Origin: Planctomycetota bacterium
Lineage (GTDB): Bacteria; Planctomycetota; UBA1135; UBA2386
Assembly: GCA_016793305.1 (NCBI GenBank)
Contig: JAEUHU010000449.1
Span: 1 to 19,268, forward strand
Reading direction: 5' to 3'
Length of the DNA: 19,268 bases
How positions within the stretch are numbered: the first letter of the stretch is position 1; the number at the start of each line of letters is the position of its first letter. Of the stretch, positions 1-7,921 are shown in pieces. Under the pieces are notes generated by a model. The model was not told where the DNA came from. It saw only the letters and a program-made list of their open reading frames with translations, and ran no database searches. The position numbers were made by a program, and so were the translations under genes.

Positions 1-457
1 GCACGTCCGCACCGAGCGGCCCCGACTTCGGCGCGATCCGGCGCAGCAGCCGTTCTTGGAACAGCGCCTCCTTGGCGGCGTCCTGGCCGTCCGCGGACCA
101 GTCCTCCTCGCGCGGGTTCTCGTCGCGGCGCAGGTCCTTGATGGTCTCCTGCTCGATGTAGAAGAGCAGCGGCCAGCCGGTCTGCGCCGAGCCCTCGTCG
201 AGCTGCATCTCGACGCGCAGTCGGTTGCGTGCGAGGTGACGGTTGTCCTTGACGCGCTGCCGCCAGCGCGACACGAACACGCCGTTGCCGCGGTCGCTCT
301 GGGCCGGATCCTGGGCGAACTCCCCGGCGGCGATCTCGACGATGCCGTCGTAGCACATGGCGACCGGCATCGGGTCGCTGCGCAGGTAGCGCCAGTCGCG
401 CACGGTGCCGCACGAGGCGAGCAGGAGGCAGAGACAGACGAGGGTTCGCGCCGGCAT
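1..457 (-). CDS. Predicted lipoprotein, C-terminus beyond window edge
   Basis: An open frame runs from ATG at 457-455 leftwards off the window with no stop, giving 152 visible residues. The N-terminus is a short basic and hydrophobic signal peptide ending in a very good lipobox (LLASC, cysteine at about residue 16), so the product is probably a lipid-anchored envelope protein. The rest is soluble and charged, with a run of acidic and basic residues around 100-135, and I recognise no family. The start lies only 30 nt from the oppositely oriented phosphatase gene, so the two are divergent and any promoters must overlap in that gap or within the genes. The lipobox makes this strand and frame more convincing than the plus-strand frame covering the same bases. 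Function unknown. Confidence 0.75.
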   Translation of the reverse strand, partial: MPARTLVCLCLLLASCGTVRDWRYLRSDPMPVAMCYDGIVEIAAGEFAQDPAQSDRGNGVFVSRWRQRVKDNRHLARNRLRVEMQLDEGSAQTGWPLLFYIEQETIKDLRRDENPREEDWSADGQDAAKEALFQERLLRRIAPKSGPLGADV

Positions 458-487
458 CGGAGGGCCGGCAGTATACCGGCCGCCCCC

Positions 488-1141
488 ATGCTCCCGCCCT
501 TCCTGTTCGATCTCGACGGCACGCTCGCCGACACGCTGGCCGACATCGCCGCGAGCACCAACCACGTGCGCGTGGCGAACGGCTTGCCGGCGCTGCCCGA
601 CGCAGTGGTGCGCACGTTCGTCGGCGACGGGGCGCGCACGCTGCTGGCCCGCGCGCTGCACGACGTGCTGCCGAAGGACGGCCCGGACCGCGAACGCGCG
701 CTCGACCGTGCGTTCGCCACCTACGCCGAGCACCACCAGGTGCAGTGCACGGGGCACGCGACGCTGTATCCGGGCGCCATGGCCCACCTGCGGACTCTGC
801 ACGACCGAGGCCACCCGCTCGCGGTCGTGACCAACAAGCCCGAACGCTTCGCGGTGCCACTCTGCGCCCACCTCGGGCTCGGCGAGCTGGTGCGCGTCGT
901 GCTCGGCGGCGACTCGCTGCCGGTCAAGAAGCCCGATCCCGGGCCGTTGCACGAAGCGCTGCGCCGGCTCGGCCACCATGGCCCGGGCGCGACGATGGTC
1001 GGCGACGGGGTGCAGGACCTGCGCGCCGGCAAGGCCGCCGGATGCCGGACGATCGCCTGCCTGTTCGGCTTCGGCGAGGCGCGGGCCCTGCGCGCCGAGG
1101 GCGCCGACCACTACTGGCGCGCGTTCGGCGAATCGGCCTGA
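488..1141 (+). CDS. gph: Phosphoglycolate phosphatase-like HAD hydrolase
   Basis: A 217-residue HAD-superfamily phosphatase. Motif I is at residues 7-13 (FDLDGTL, nucleophile Asp8 and acid/base Asp10). Motif II is the VVTNK stretch near residue 115, motif III the Lys in the KKPDPGP stretch near 145, and motif IV is VGDGVQDLRAG near 175. The C1 helical cap lies between motifs I and II, as in Gph and PGP enzymes, which dephosphorylate 2-phosphoglycolate and related small phosphates in the cytoplasm. ATG 488 was chosen because it starts just before motif I; the upstream extension of the frame is antisense to a lipoprotein gene. The 3' end overlaps the convergent membrane-protein gene by 31 nt. 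The substrate is inferred from family only; other HAD phosphatases of this cap type cannot be excluded. Confidence 0.88.
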   Translation: MLPPFLFDLDGTLADTLADIAASTNHVRVANGLPALPDAVVRTFVGDGARTLLARALHDVLPKDGPDRERALDRAFATYAEHHQVQCTGHATLYPGAMAHLRTLHDRGHPLAVVTNKPERFAVPLCAHLGLGELVRVVLGGDSLPVKKPDPGPLHEALRRLGHHGPGATMVGDGVQDLRAGKAAGCRTIACLFGFGEARALRAEGADHYWRAFGESA

Positions 1142-1683
1142 GTTCGAGCGTCGTCGCCGCGCGCGGCGTCGGCCCCCCGGTGGCCCCGCAGCACGGCGAG
1201 GTGGCGTTCGGGATTCTGCTGCCAGCGCCGCAGCCCATCCTCGTATTGGGCCCAGTGCGCCTCCCAACTGGCAGCACCACCCGGCGGACCTTGCCCCGCG
1301 CGCTCGGCGGCGAGCGCACGCGCGACCTCGAGCTCGGTGAGCCGCAGGTTGTGCGCATCGTCGGCGAACCACAGGGTGCCGTCGGGCGCACGCACCGTCG
1401 TGCGCGTGGCCGCGGCGAGCGCACTGCCGCGGCGGGTCGTCGGCTGGATCGCGACCAGCAGGCCGAACGACGCCAGCAGCCCGGGCCCGAGCGCCCACCA
1501 GCCGGCCGAGTCCGGTGCGGCCCACGCCCCCACGGCGAGGGCCAGCGCCAGGCCCGCGATGCCTGCCACCACGAACCGCTGGCGCGCGGGGAACCGCGGG
1601 GCGGCGCACATGCTGCCTGCGAACGACAGCAGCCAGCCCAACGCGGCCCCGGCGCCCGCGACCAGCCACGCGAGCCACAGCAT
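1111..1683 (-). CDS. Small integral membrane protein of unknown function
   Basis: A 190-residue protein starting at ATG 1683. Three hydrophobic segments are visible (about residues 2-26, 37-57 and 62-80), followed by a soluble, charged C-terminal half rich in Trp, Glu and Arg (residues 95-190). That layout suggests a membrane anchor with a cytoplasmic tail. I do not recognise the family. A weak GAGG lies about 10 nt upstream of the ATG. The last 31 nt overlap the end of the convergent HAD phosphatase gene, and the low-complexity Ala/Asp/Arg tail corresponds to that overlap. It is divergent from the HEAT-like gene, with a 95-nt gap. The membrane pattern and restricted composition support it as a real gene over the plus-strand shadows. 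Confidence 0.65.
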   Translation of the reverse strand: MLWLAWLVAGAGAALGWLLSFAGSMCAAPRFPARQRFVVAGIAGLALALAVGAWAAPDSAGWWALGPGLLASFGLLVAIQPTTRRGSALAAATRTTVRAPDGTLWFADDAHNLRLTELEVARALAAERAGQGPPGGAASWEAHWAQYEDGLRRWQQNPERHLAVLRGHRGADAARGDDARTQADSPNARQ

Positions 1684-1778
1684 CAGGTCGGCACCTCGGG
1701 TCGGGCGGTTCGGAACATCGCGCGTCACCATACGAGCTGGGGACTGCCGACGGCAGGAGCCGCTGCTACCATGCTGCG

Positions 1779-3746
1779 ATGCCCCTCGCGCTTGCCCGCG
1801 CGACGTTGGTCGCGCTGCTGCTCGTTCCTGCCACGACAGCCCAGGAACCGTCGCCCCACGCCCCGAAGCCCCAGGCTCCGGGCTCCCGGGCGCCGACGGC
1901 GTGGACGCGCATGGTCGAGCAGGCGCTCGCGGAGCTCGACGACGCAGCCCTGGCCGCGCGCGCCGTCCAGCGGCTCGAGCACGCCGGGCCGGCGGTGGTC
2001 GGCTTCGTGCGCACGCAGCTGGGCGCCGAGCGACGAGGCGAACTGACCGCGGCGCAGATCCGCGGCCTGCTCGGCGTGCTGGCGAGCCAAGGCCGCGCCT
2101 CGCTGCCGGCGATCCCCGAACTGCTCGGACTCGCGCAGACCGACCTCGACCGCCGGAACTCCGACATGCTGGCCTGGACGCTGATGGAGCTGATGCCGTT
2201 CCTGCCAGCGGAGCACACGAGCGACCTGCTGAAGAGTCTGCCATGGGACCGCATGGCGGCCCCGAAGCTGCCGGTGTTCTACGCCGCATCGCTTGCCGAC
2301 GATCCCGGCGACACGACGCTGCTGGAGTTCCTGCGAGCGGACACCGCGAGGTGCATCGTCGCGAGTCGCTGGATCCGCGTTCGCGCGGCCGATCCCGCCG
2401 CCGAGTTCCCCTACGCCCGCGTTGCACTGCTCGCCGAACTCGACCGGCTGCGCCGCCTCGACCTGCAGCGGCCGGCCGTCCGGCTCGAGCCCCCCGACCG
2501 CCGCTGCAGCGCCGACCTCGCCGAGGCGTGGCTGGCCCTGCAGGGAGCCCCGCTCGATGCCCTGGCCGCGCGGGCCTTGCTGTCGCACTGGCGTGCCGAC
2601 CGACGACGCCAGGCCGTGGCCTGGCTCGCCGAGTACGGCGCCGAGCTGCCGGTGCGCGAACGCGCCGATCTGGCGATCGCGTTGTGGGACGACGACGCCG
2701 AGGTCCGGTCCGCCGCGGCCCACGCGCTGGTCGGCTGGCAGCAGCAGGGCTTCGTCGGCTTCGCCGCGCTGCACCACATGGCCCGCGACCATGCGGACCC
2801 GACGTTCCGCGAACTCTGCGCGCGCAGCGCCGACGCGTTGGCTGCCGTCGCCGCCGCGTTGCCGCCGGCCGACGCCACACTGTTCGCCGCGCTGCATCAC
2901 GACCTGCGCGAAGAACCCGACCCGCCTGCCGTCGGGCCGAGTTCGCTCGCCGCGCGCACGCTGGTCGGCGACCTGCTGCACCTGGCTCCGTGGTGCCACG
3001 CCGACGCGCTGGGCCCCCTGCTGCAGCACGTGAGCGCGGCCGGCGAACCCACGCGCGACGCCGTCCAGGCGGTCACCGGCTGGATCCGCGTTGGCGACTG
3101 TGACGTGCAGGCCGAAGCCTGGTGCTTCCTCAGCCACTGGCCGACGCAGGTCGAGGCCGCGTGGCGCGCGCACACCGGGACCGTCGCCGAGCTGCGCACC
3201 GCCCTGATGGCGGGCACCCTGCCGGCCTCGCTCGGCGAAGCGTTCGAGGCGCTGGCCTGGCTCGACACGCGCCATGCATCGGCCGAACAACTGGTGGCGT
3301 TCTGCCAGCGCGGCAACGCCCGCGAGATCACGCGTGCGCTCGCCGAGTTGCTGGGCCGTCGCCTGGTCCGCGGCGAAGCCACACCGCCGGTCGACGCGAC
3401 CCGACTGCAGGCACTGGTGCGCGGCGCGTTCGAGATGGCCCTGGTGTTCCCGCTCGACCCTTCGCACGACCACCGGCTGCACGCGGTCCTCGACGATCCG
3501 GGGCGCATCCTGGCGGCGCTGCAGTGCGTGGCGCAGGGCGTGCCGCTGCCGCCGGACGACGACGGGGAACTCGACGAGCTGCTGCAGGACTGGTGCGGTG
3601 CGAGCGCCGCGAGCCTGTCGACGCGGCTCGAGACCTGGCAGAAGGACGGCGCGCTGGCGCAGCGCCTCGACGAGCTCGAGGACCGCTGCCGCGCGGCCCT
3701 GCGCCTGCGGCGCCACCTCGTGTGGCCGCGGTTCGCCAAGCCCTGA
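1779..3746 (+). CDS. Exported HEAT-like alpha-solenoid protein
   Basis: A 655-residue protein with an N-terminal signal peptide (hydrophobic core ALARATLVALLLVPA, probable cleavage after TTA-Q near residue 21). After a proline-rich linker, almost the whole chain is amphipathic helices with HEAT-type spacing, for example around residues 35-60, 75-110 and 270-340 (VRSAAAHALVGW). It is therefore likely a periplasmic scaffold or binding protein of the HEAT/armadillo type; no catalytic motif is visible. ATG 1779 was selected because it gives the signal peptide directly, whereas the frame upstream is arginine/proline-rich shadow. It stops 27 nt before the convergent HD-GYP gene. Function unknown. 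Confidence 0.75.
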   Translation: MPLALARATLVALLLVPATTAQEPSPHAPKPQAPGSRAPTAWTRMVEQALAELDDAALAARAVQRLEHAGPAVVGFVRTQLGAERRGELTAAQIRGLLGVLASQGRASLPAIPELLGLAQTDLDRRNSDMLAWTLMELMPFLPAEHTSDLLKSLPWDRMAAPKLPVFYAASLADDPGDTTLLEFLRADTARCIVASRWIRVRAADPAAEFPYARVALLAELDRLRRLDLQRPAVRLEPPDRRCSADLAEAWLALQGAPLDALAARALLSHWRADRRRQAVAWLAEYGAELPVRERADLAIALWDDDAEVRSAAAHALVGWQQQGFVGFAALHHMARDHADPTFRELCARSADALAAVAAALPPADATLFAALHHDLREEPDPPAVGPSSLAARTLVGDLLHLAPWCHADALGPLLQHVSAAGEPTRDAVQAVTGWIRVGDCDVQAEAWCFLSHWPTQVEAAWRAHTGTVAELRTALMAGTLPASLGEAFEALAWLDTRHASAEQLVAFCQRGNAREITRALAELLGRRLVRGEATPPVDATRLQALVRGAFEMALVFPLDPSHDHRLHAVLDDPGRILAALQCVAQGVPLPPDDDGELDELLQDWCGASAASLSTRLETWQKDGALAQRLDELEDRCRAALRLRRHLVWPRFAKP

Positions 3747-3773
3747 CCACCCGCCCCAGCCGCGGCACCGAGC

Positions 3774-4697
3774 TCAGCGGAACAGCTGTACGAGCCCGAG
3801 CGCCAGCCGTTCGTCGAAGCAACCGCGGTAGGCCTGCGCCAGGATGCGCAGCGCGTCGAACACGCCGACGCGCGGCACCTGCGTCGAGTAGACCTTCTCG
3901 AACGAGTCGACGACCCCGACGATGCGCGCCAGCTCGGGGATCTCCGCGCCCTTGATGCCGCGCGGGAAGCCGGACCCGTCGAAGCGTTCGTGGTGGGAAC
4001 GCGCCGCCTCGACGACGGGCACCGGCAGGCCGAGCCCACGCAGGATGTCGGCGCCGCGACTCGTGTGCTCGGGATCGTGGTCGAGGTCCTCGTGGCCGAC
4101 CTTGCCGATGTCGTGCAGCAGCCCGGCGAGGCCGGCCAGCACCAGCGAGCCGCCGTCGCCGCCGAGCACGAGCCGGGCGAGACCCATCGACAGGAACGAC
4201 ACGGTCAGGCTGTGCGCGGCGAGTCCGTGGCTCGCACTCATCAGCCGGCGGATCGCGGCGAAGCCCTGCTGCTCGCGCAGCAGCAGACCGCTGGTCGCCA
4301 TCATCACCTTCTGTGCCCGCTGCACGGTGGCGCGGTCGGGCGCTTCCAGCAGCGCGTCGGCGACGCGGAGGGCAACCCCGTGCAGCAGGTCGGCGCGCCG
4401 TTCGAGCGGCATGTGCTTGTCCATCAGCACCTGGTCGAGCGACCCTTCGATGCGGGCCAGGTAGGCGCCGCGGTCGTGGTCGCGCAGGAACAGCTGCTGC
4501 ACGCCCTCGGCGGTCAGCCGGCCGACGTGCGATTCGTCGAGCGCCTGGCCGGCCCCGTGGTAGAGCACCCAGGTGTTGTCGGCGGTGCGCAGGTAGAGCG
4601 GGAACGGAGGCGGGTCCTTGCCGACGAGCCCGGTCAACGGAATGGCCGTGTAGGTCGTCGGGTTCGCAGGTGCCGTGGTGCTCGGAGCAGCCGCCAT
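3774..4697 (-). CDS. HD-GYP domain protein, putative c-di-GMP phosphodiesterase
   Basis: A 307-residue protein. The N-terminal ~130 residues form a non-enzymatic sensor-like domain. The C-terminal part is a full HD-GYP domain: His162, the HD pair His195-Asp196 followed by IGK, His211, His235-His236 followed by ERFDGSGFPRG, and Asp264. The family hydrolyses cyclic di-GMP in the cytoplasm, and the retained metal ligands suggest activity. The signature reads GFP rather than GYP, a common tolerated change. No receiver domain or membrane segment is present. The start is uncertain: ATG 4697 is used because residues upstream look like untranslated composition, though GTG 4811 would extend the frame. 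It is the last gene of a minus-strand run, 126 nt after the RfaE2-like gene. Confidence 0.88.
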   Translation of the reverse strand: MAAAPSTTAPANPTTYTAIPLTGLVGKDPPPFPLYLRTADNTWVLYHGAGQALDESHVGRLTAEGVQQLFLRDHDRGAYLARIEGSLDQVLMDKHMPLERRADLLHGVALRVADALLEAPDRATVQRAQKVMMATSGLLLREQQGFAAIRRLMSASHGLAAHSLTVSFLSMGLARLVLGGDGGSLVLAGLAGLLHDIGKVGHEDLDHDPEHTSRGADILRGLGLPVPVVEAARSHHERFDGSGFPRGIKGAEIPELARIVGVVDSFEKVYSTQVPRVGVFDALRILAQAYRGCFDERLALGLVQLFR

Positions 4698-4823
4698 CGT
4701 CGAGCCCGATCGGCCAGCTCCGTCGTAACCCTTGACGGCGTCGCGGTCCGCCCGATGCCAGCCGGTCGTCGCGCGCAGCCGGGCGGGCGCTTCGCCCGGC
4801 TCCGGGGCCACCCGGTGCGGCCG

Positions 4824-5336
4824 CTACTTCTTCTTCAGCTTCTGGATCTTCTGGATCAGCTTGGTGGTCGAGTGGGCCTTCTTGTCCCCCACGAACACCG
4901 CCTTGATGTCGAGCGCCTTCAGCGTGTCCTTCTCCGGCAGGGTCTTCAGCGTGTAGTCGCTGCCCTTGGCGTAGAGGTTCGGCTGCAGCTGCTGGAGCAG
5001 CGCGTCGGCCGTGTCCTCTTCGAACACGGTCACGTAGTCGACGAACGCGAGGCTCGCCAGCATCTCCATGCGCTCGTCGGCCGGCACGATCGGCTGGCCC
5101 TTGCCCTTCAGCGCCTCGGTCGACTTGTCACTGTTGACCGCGACGACCAGCAGGTCGCCCCGCGAGCGCGCGTCCTCGAGGCAGCGCGTGTGCCCGACGT
5201 GCAGGAGGTCGAACACCCCGTTGGTCAGCACCACGACCTTGCCGCTGGCGCGCAGCCCCTGCAGGATCGCAGCGAGGCTCTTCTTGTCGGGGATCACCTT
5301 GTCCTTCGTTCGCTGCTTGCGCGGGGCGAGGGCCAA
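4824..5336 (-). CDS. rfaE2: RfaE2-type D-glycero-manno-heptose-1-phosphate adenylyltransferase, TTG start
   Basis: A 170-residue cytidylyltransferase-fold enzyme corresponding to the C-terminal half of HldE. The nucleotide-binding signature is TNGVFDLLHVGH (residues 38-49, HVGH being the HxGH motif), followed by the VNSD segment, a KGSDY motif near residue 122 and a C-terminal HSTTKLIQKIQ helix matching the STT(x)I element of RfaE2 proteins. The family transfers AMP from ATP to heptose 1-phosphate on the way to ADP-heptose for LPS or surface glycans. No ATG exists upstream within the conserved region; a perfect AGGAGG lies 5 nt before TTG 5336, which fixes the start. The tail is lysine-rich. 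A stand-alone enzyme implies the kinase partner (RfaE1) is elsewhere; a different sugar phosphate is possible. Confidence 0.87.
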   Translation of the reverse strand: MALAPRKQRTKDKVIPDKKSLAAILQGLRASGKVVVLTNGVFDLLHVGHTRCLEDARSRGDLLVVAVNSDKSTEALKGKGQPIVPADERMEMLASLAFVDYVTVFEEDTADALLQQLQPNLYAKGSDYTLKTLPEKDTLKALDIKAVFVGDKKAHSTTKLIQKIQKLKKK

Positions 5337-5341
5337 TCTTG

Positions 5342-5347
5342 CCTCCT
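5342..5347 (-). promoter_or_regulatory. Shine-Dalgarno that fixes a TTG start
   Basis: A perfect AGGAGG on the minus strand, 5 nt before TTG 5336. No in-frame ATG lies between it and the conserved nucleotidyltransferase motif, so it supports TTG as the true start of the RfaE2-like gene. Confidence 0.8.
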
Positions 5348-5482
5348 GGTCTCGTGAGCGGGGTGGAAGGCAGGAAGGATGCCACGCCGAGGTGCCGACG
5401 GCAACGGCAGTTCCGACGCATCTTCGCAGCACCGGCATGGGCTCATGGGCGAACTCGCCGGCACGTCTCAGCCGGGCCGCGG

Positions 5483-7897
5483 TCACGCCCCAGGCCGCGG
5501 CAACGCGAGCAGCCGTTTCGCCTCGTGCTGCAGCCAGTCGAACTGCACGAACGGTGCGGCACCAAGATCCTGCCAGCGCACGCGGCCTTGGGTGTCGACC
5601 AGGAACGTGCCGTGCAGCGGCAGCGACTCGAACTCGTCGTAGCAGCGCCACGCTCGGAAGGCCGTGTGTTCCGGGTCGGCGAGCACCGGGAACGGCAGCG
5701 CCGCGTCGGCCGGCAGGGCGGCGATCGCGGCGGCCAGTTCGTCGGTCGGGTCGTCGCCGATCGCGACGACGTCGAGGCCCATCGCGGCGAGGGCCTGATG
5801 GTGCTTGCGTAGGGCGTGCAGCTGCTCGACGCACTGCAGGCAGCCGAAGCCGAGGTAGAAGACGACCAGCACGGGCTTGTTCGGCTCCGCGGCGAGCACG
5901 AAGCGCTCGCCGTCGTGGCGCTTCAGGTCGATACCGGCGTGCGGCCACGACGCGAACGACCTCGGTCCCAGCGAGAGGATGTCCGGCCGCGGCCCGAAGT
6001 CGGACCCGTACAGCCACCCGGTCGGCTCGCTCCAGTGCAGCGGCCCCGAGAGCAAACCACAGTCGTCCCCGATCCCGCCACGCTGGAGCAGTGGGCTGTT
6101 GCCGTCCGGCCGATCGAACCGATCGACACACAGCAGCTGTTGCACCTGCGGATCCCGTATGAGTTCACGGCCCCGCTCCTTGTGCTCCGGCAACTCGGAC
6201 GCTCCGAGTGCCTCCATCAACCGCGCCAGCGTCGTCACGCGCCGCGGCCGTTCCTTGACCTCCTTCTCCAGCAGCTCGATCGCCTTGGCCGCCTGCCCGG
6301 CGGCGACGTGGGCATCGGCGAGCAGCGTCTTCGGGAAGTCGGGCACGCCTTCGAACTCCGCCAGTGCCCCGGCCGCATCGCCAGCCGCAAGCTTCTGCTC
6401 GCCACGCAGCTCGCGCAGCAGGTCGAGCACCGACCGCACGCTGTCGCTCGGTGCGCGCCCGGCCTCCTGCATCGCTTCGAAGGCCTTCGCCGCCGGCTCA
6501 CGCTTCTCGTGCACTTCGGCCTCGGCGCGATCGATCGCTTCGGCGCGGCGTTGCCGCGCGGTCGCCAGCAGCGCCTCGGCTTCGGCGACGATGCGCTCGC
6601 CGTCCGAAGCACGCCCCTCGCGGAAGAACGCACGGCCGAGCAACGACAGGCGCTGGACCTCCGCCTTCGCCGAGTCGGTGCGTTCGAGGTAGCCCTGGTC
6701 CGCAAGTTCGATGGCCTCGGCCCACAGCTCGTGGTCTTCGCACACCGAGACGAGGCGCGCCCGTGCGTAGCCGGCGATCGATTCGCCGTCGTCGAGCTGG
6801 TTGTGGCGCGGATGCCGCGGCAACGCCGCCAAGTCCTTGGCGACCCGCAAGGCTTCGTGCGCTTCGCCGATCCACGACAGGCTGCGCGCCAGCCATTCCT
6901 GGTTGTGGCCGTAGTTGTGGATCAGGAACGGCATCACGCGGTCGCGCGCCATGGCGGCATGGTCGGTGCGGCTGCTCGCTTCCTGCTGCCAGGCAGCCTC
7001 GGTGTGGCGATGCAGCTTCGCGTAGACGTGCCCGGCCATGTGCCACTGGTGCGCGATCGCCGGCGCCGTGCCGCCGATCGCCGCCGCCGAGCGCAGCGCG
7101 CGCTCGGCCTTCTCACCGTCCCACAGATGGACGCGGTAGTGGTGCGCCGGATGGTTCGGGGCCTTGGCGAACACCGCGTCGAGCAGCGCGTCGACCGCGG
7201 CGTGGCTGGTGATCTCGATGCCGAAGTCCTGGTTGCGCCAGCACTGGATCGCCAGCAGCGCCTTCGCCTCGACGTCGTCGGGGCACGTGGCGACGACCTG
7301 CTCGAGCCCCTTCAGGAACGCGCGCTGCAGCGCCTTCTCGTCGCGGCCGCTCCTCGCCTTCTCGACCGTGGCGTCGATCGCCTTCTGCACGCGGGAATCG
7401 TCGCCGCTCTGCAGTTCGCTGCGCAGGGCGTCGTCGATCTGGTAGAGCGCCGCCAGCGCGTCGACGTAGAGCCGTTCGCGCTCGGGCAGCGCCGCGGCGT
7501 GCTGCACCGCGCGCGCCGCGAAGCCGGCGGCGCGCTCGCGGTTGTCGACGTTCGCCATCGCCATGCCCCAGTAGGCGAGCGCACAGGTCGGCACGTGCCT
7601 GGCGACCTCGCGGAAGCTGCGCTCGGCCTCGAAGTACCAGAAGCCGTGCTGCTGGCAGAGCCCCTGGTCGAACATCCGCTGGGTCGCGTCGTCGAGCCCC
7701 TGCACCGGGAAGTGCACCTCGCTGCCGAGCCCGGGCATGACGTGCGGCCGCTGGCGCGGGCCTTCGTCGAAGGTGGCGCCGTGCCGGCTGTGGCCGAACG
7801 TCGGGTCGGCGGCTCGCTGGGCCCGGCTCGTCGGGGCGAACAGCAGTGCTACCGCGGCAGCGACCAGGGGAGCGACGTTCGACGAGGCGGAGGCCAT
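5483..7897 (-). CDS. Exported TPR protein with C-terminal thioredoxin/peroxiredoxin-like domain
   Basis: An 804-residue protein with a signal peptide (residues 1-26, cleavage near SRA-QRA). Residues 60-130 carry a TPR-like block (FDQGLCQQHGFWYFEAERSF, then CALAYWGMAMAN) seen in exported TPR proteins of environmental bacteria. More helical repeats run to about 560, with a long Glu/Ala/Lys coiled region at 440-520. After a linker with a WSEPTGWLYG stretch, the last ~150 residues form a redoxin fold: LVVFYLGFGCLQC at about 677-689 gives a CxxC pair (Cys686, Cys689), followed by AIGDDP and a GTFLVDTQGRVRW strand pair. It may act in envelope thiol chemistry. It starts 24 nt after the Kelch gene on the same strand, so the two are probably co-transcribed. 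Substrate unknown. Confidence 0.85.
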   Translation of the reverse strand: MASASSNVAPLVAAAVALLFAPTSRAQRAADPTFGHSRHGATFDEGPRQRPHVMPGLGSEVHFPVQGLDDATQRMFDQGLCQQHGFWYFEAERSFREVARHVPTCALAYWGMAMANVDNRERAAGFAARAVQHAAALPERERLYVDALAALYQIDDALRSELQSGDDSRVQKAIDATVEKARSGRDEKALQRAFLKGLEQVVATCPDDVEAKALLAIQCWRNQDFGIEITSHAAVDALLDAVFAKAPNHPAHHYRVHLWDGEKAERALRSAAAIGGTAPAIAHQWHMAGHVYAKLHRHTEAAWQQEASSRTDHAAMARDRVMPFLIHNYGHNQEWLARSLSWIGEAHEALRVAKDLAALPRHPRHNQLDDGESIAGYARARLVSVCEDHELWAEAIELADQGYLERTDSAKAEVQRLSLLGRAFFREGRASDGERIVAEAEALLATARQRRAEAIDRAEAEVHEKREPAAKAFEAMQEAGRAPSDSVRSVLDLLRELRGEQKLAAGDAAGALAEFEGVPDFPKTLLADAHVAAGQAAKAIELLEKEVKERPRRVTTLARLMEALGASELPEHKERGRELIRDPQVQQLLCVDRFDRPDGNSPLLQRGGIGDDCGLLSGPLHWSEPTGWLYGSDFGPRPDILSLGPRSFASWPHAGIDLKRHDGERFVLAAEPNKPVLVVFYLGFGCLQCVEQLHALRKHHQALAAMGLDVVAIGDDPTDELAAAIAALPADAALPFPVLADPEHTAFRAWRCYDEFESLPLHGTFLVDTQGRVRWQDLGAAPFVQFDWLQHEAKRLLALPRPGA

Positions 7898-7921
7898 CGG
7901 CGAAGCCTACGCGCCCGACGG

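Noticed and set aside
1635..1641. GCCCAAC core-like word near the small membrane protein gene
   Set aside because: No matching GTTRRRY partner or foldable L boxes nearby; chance occurrence.
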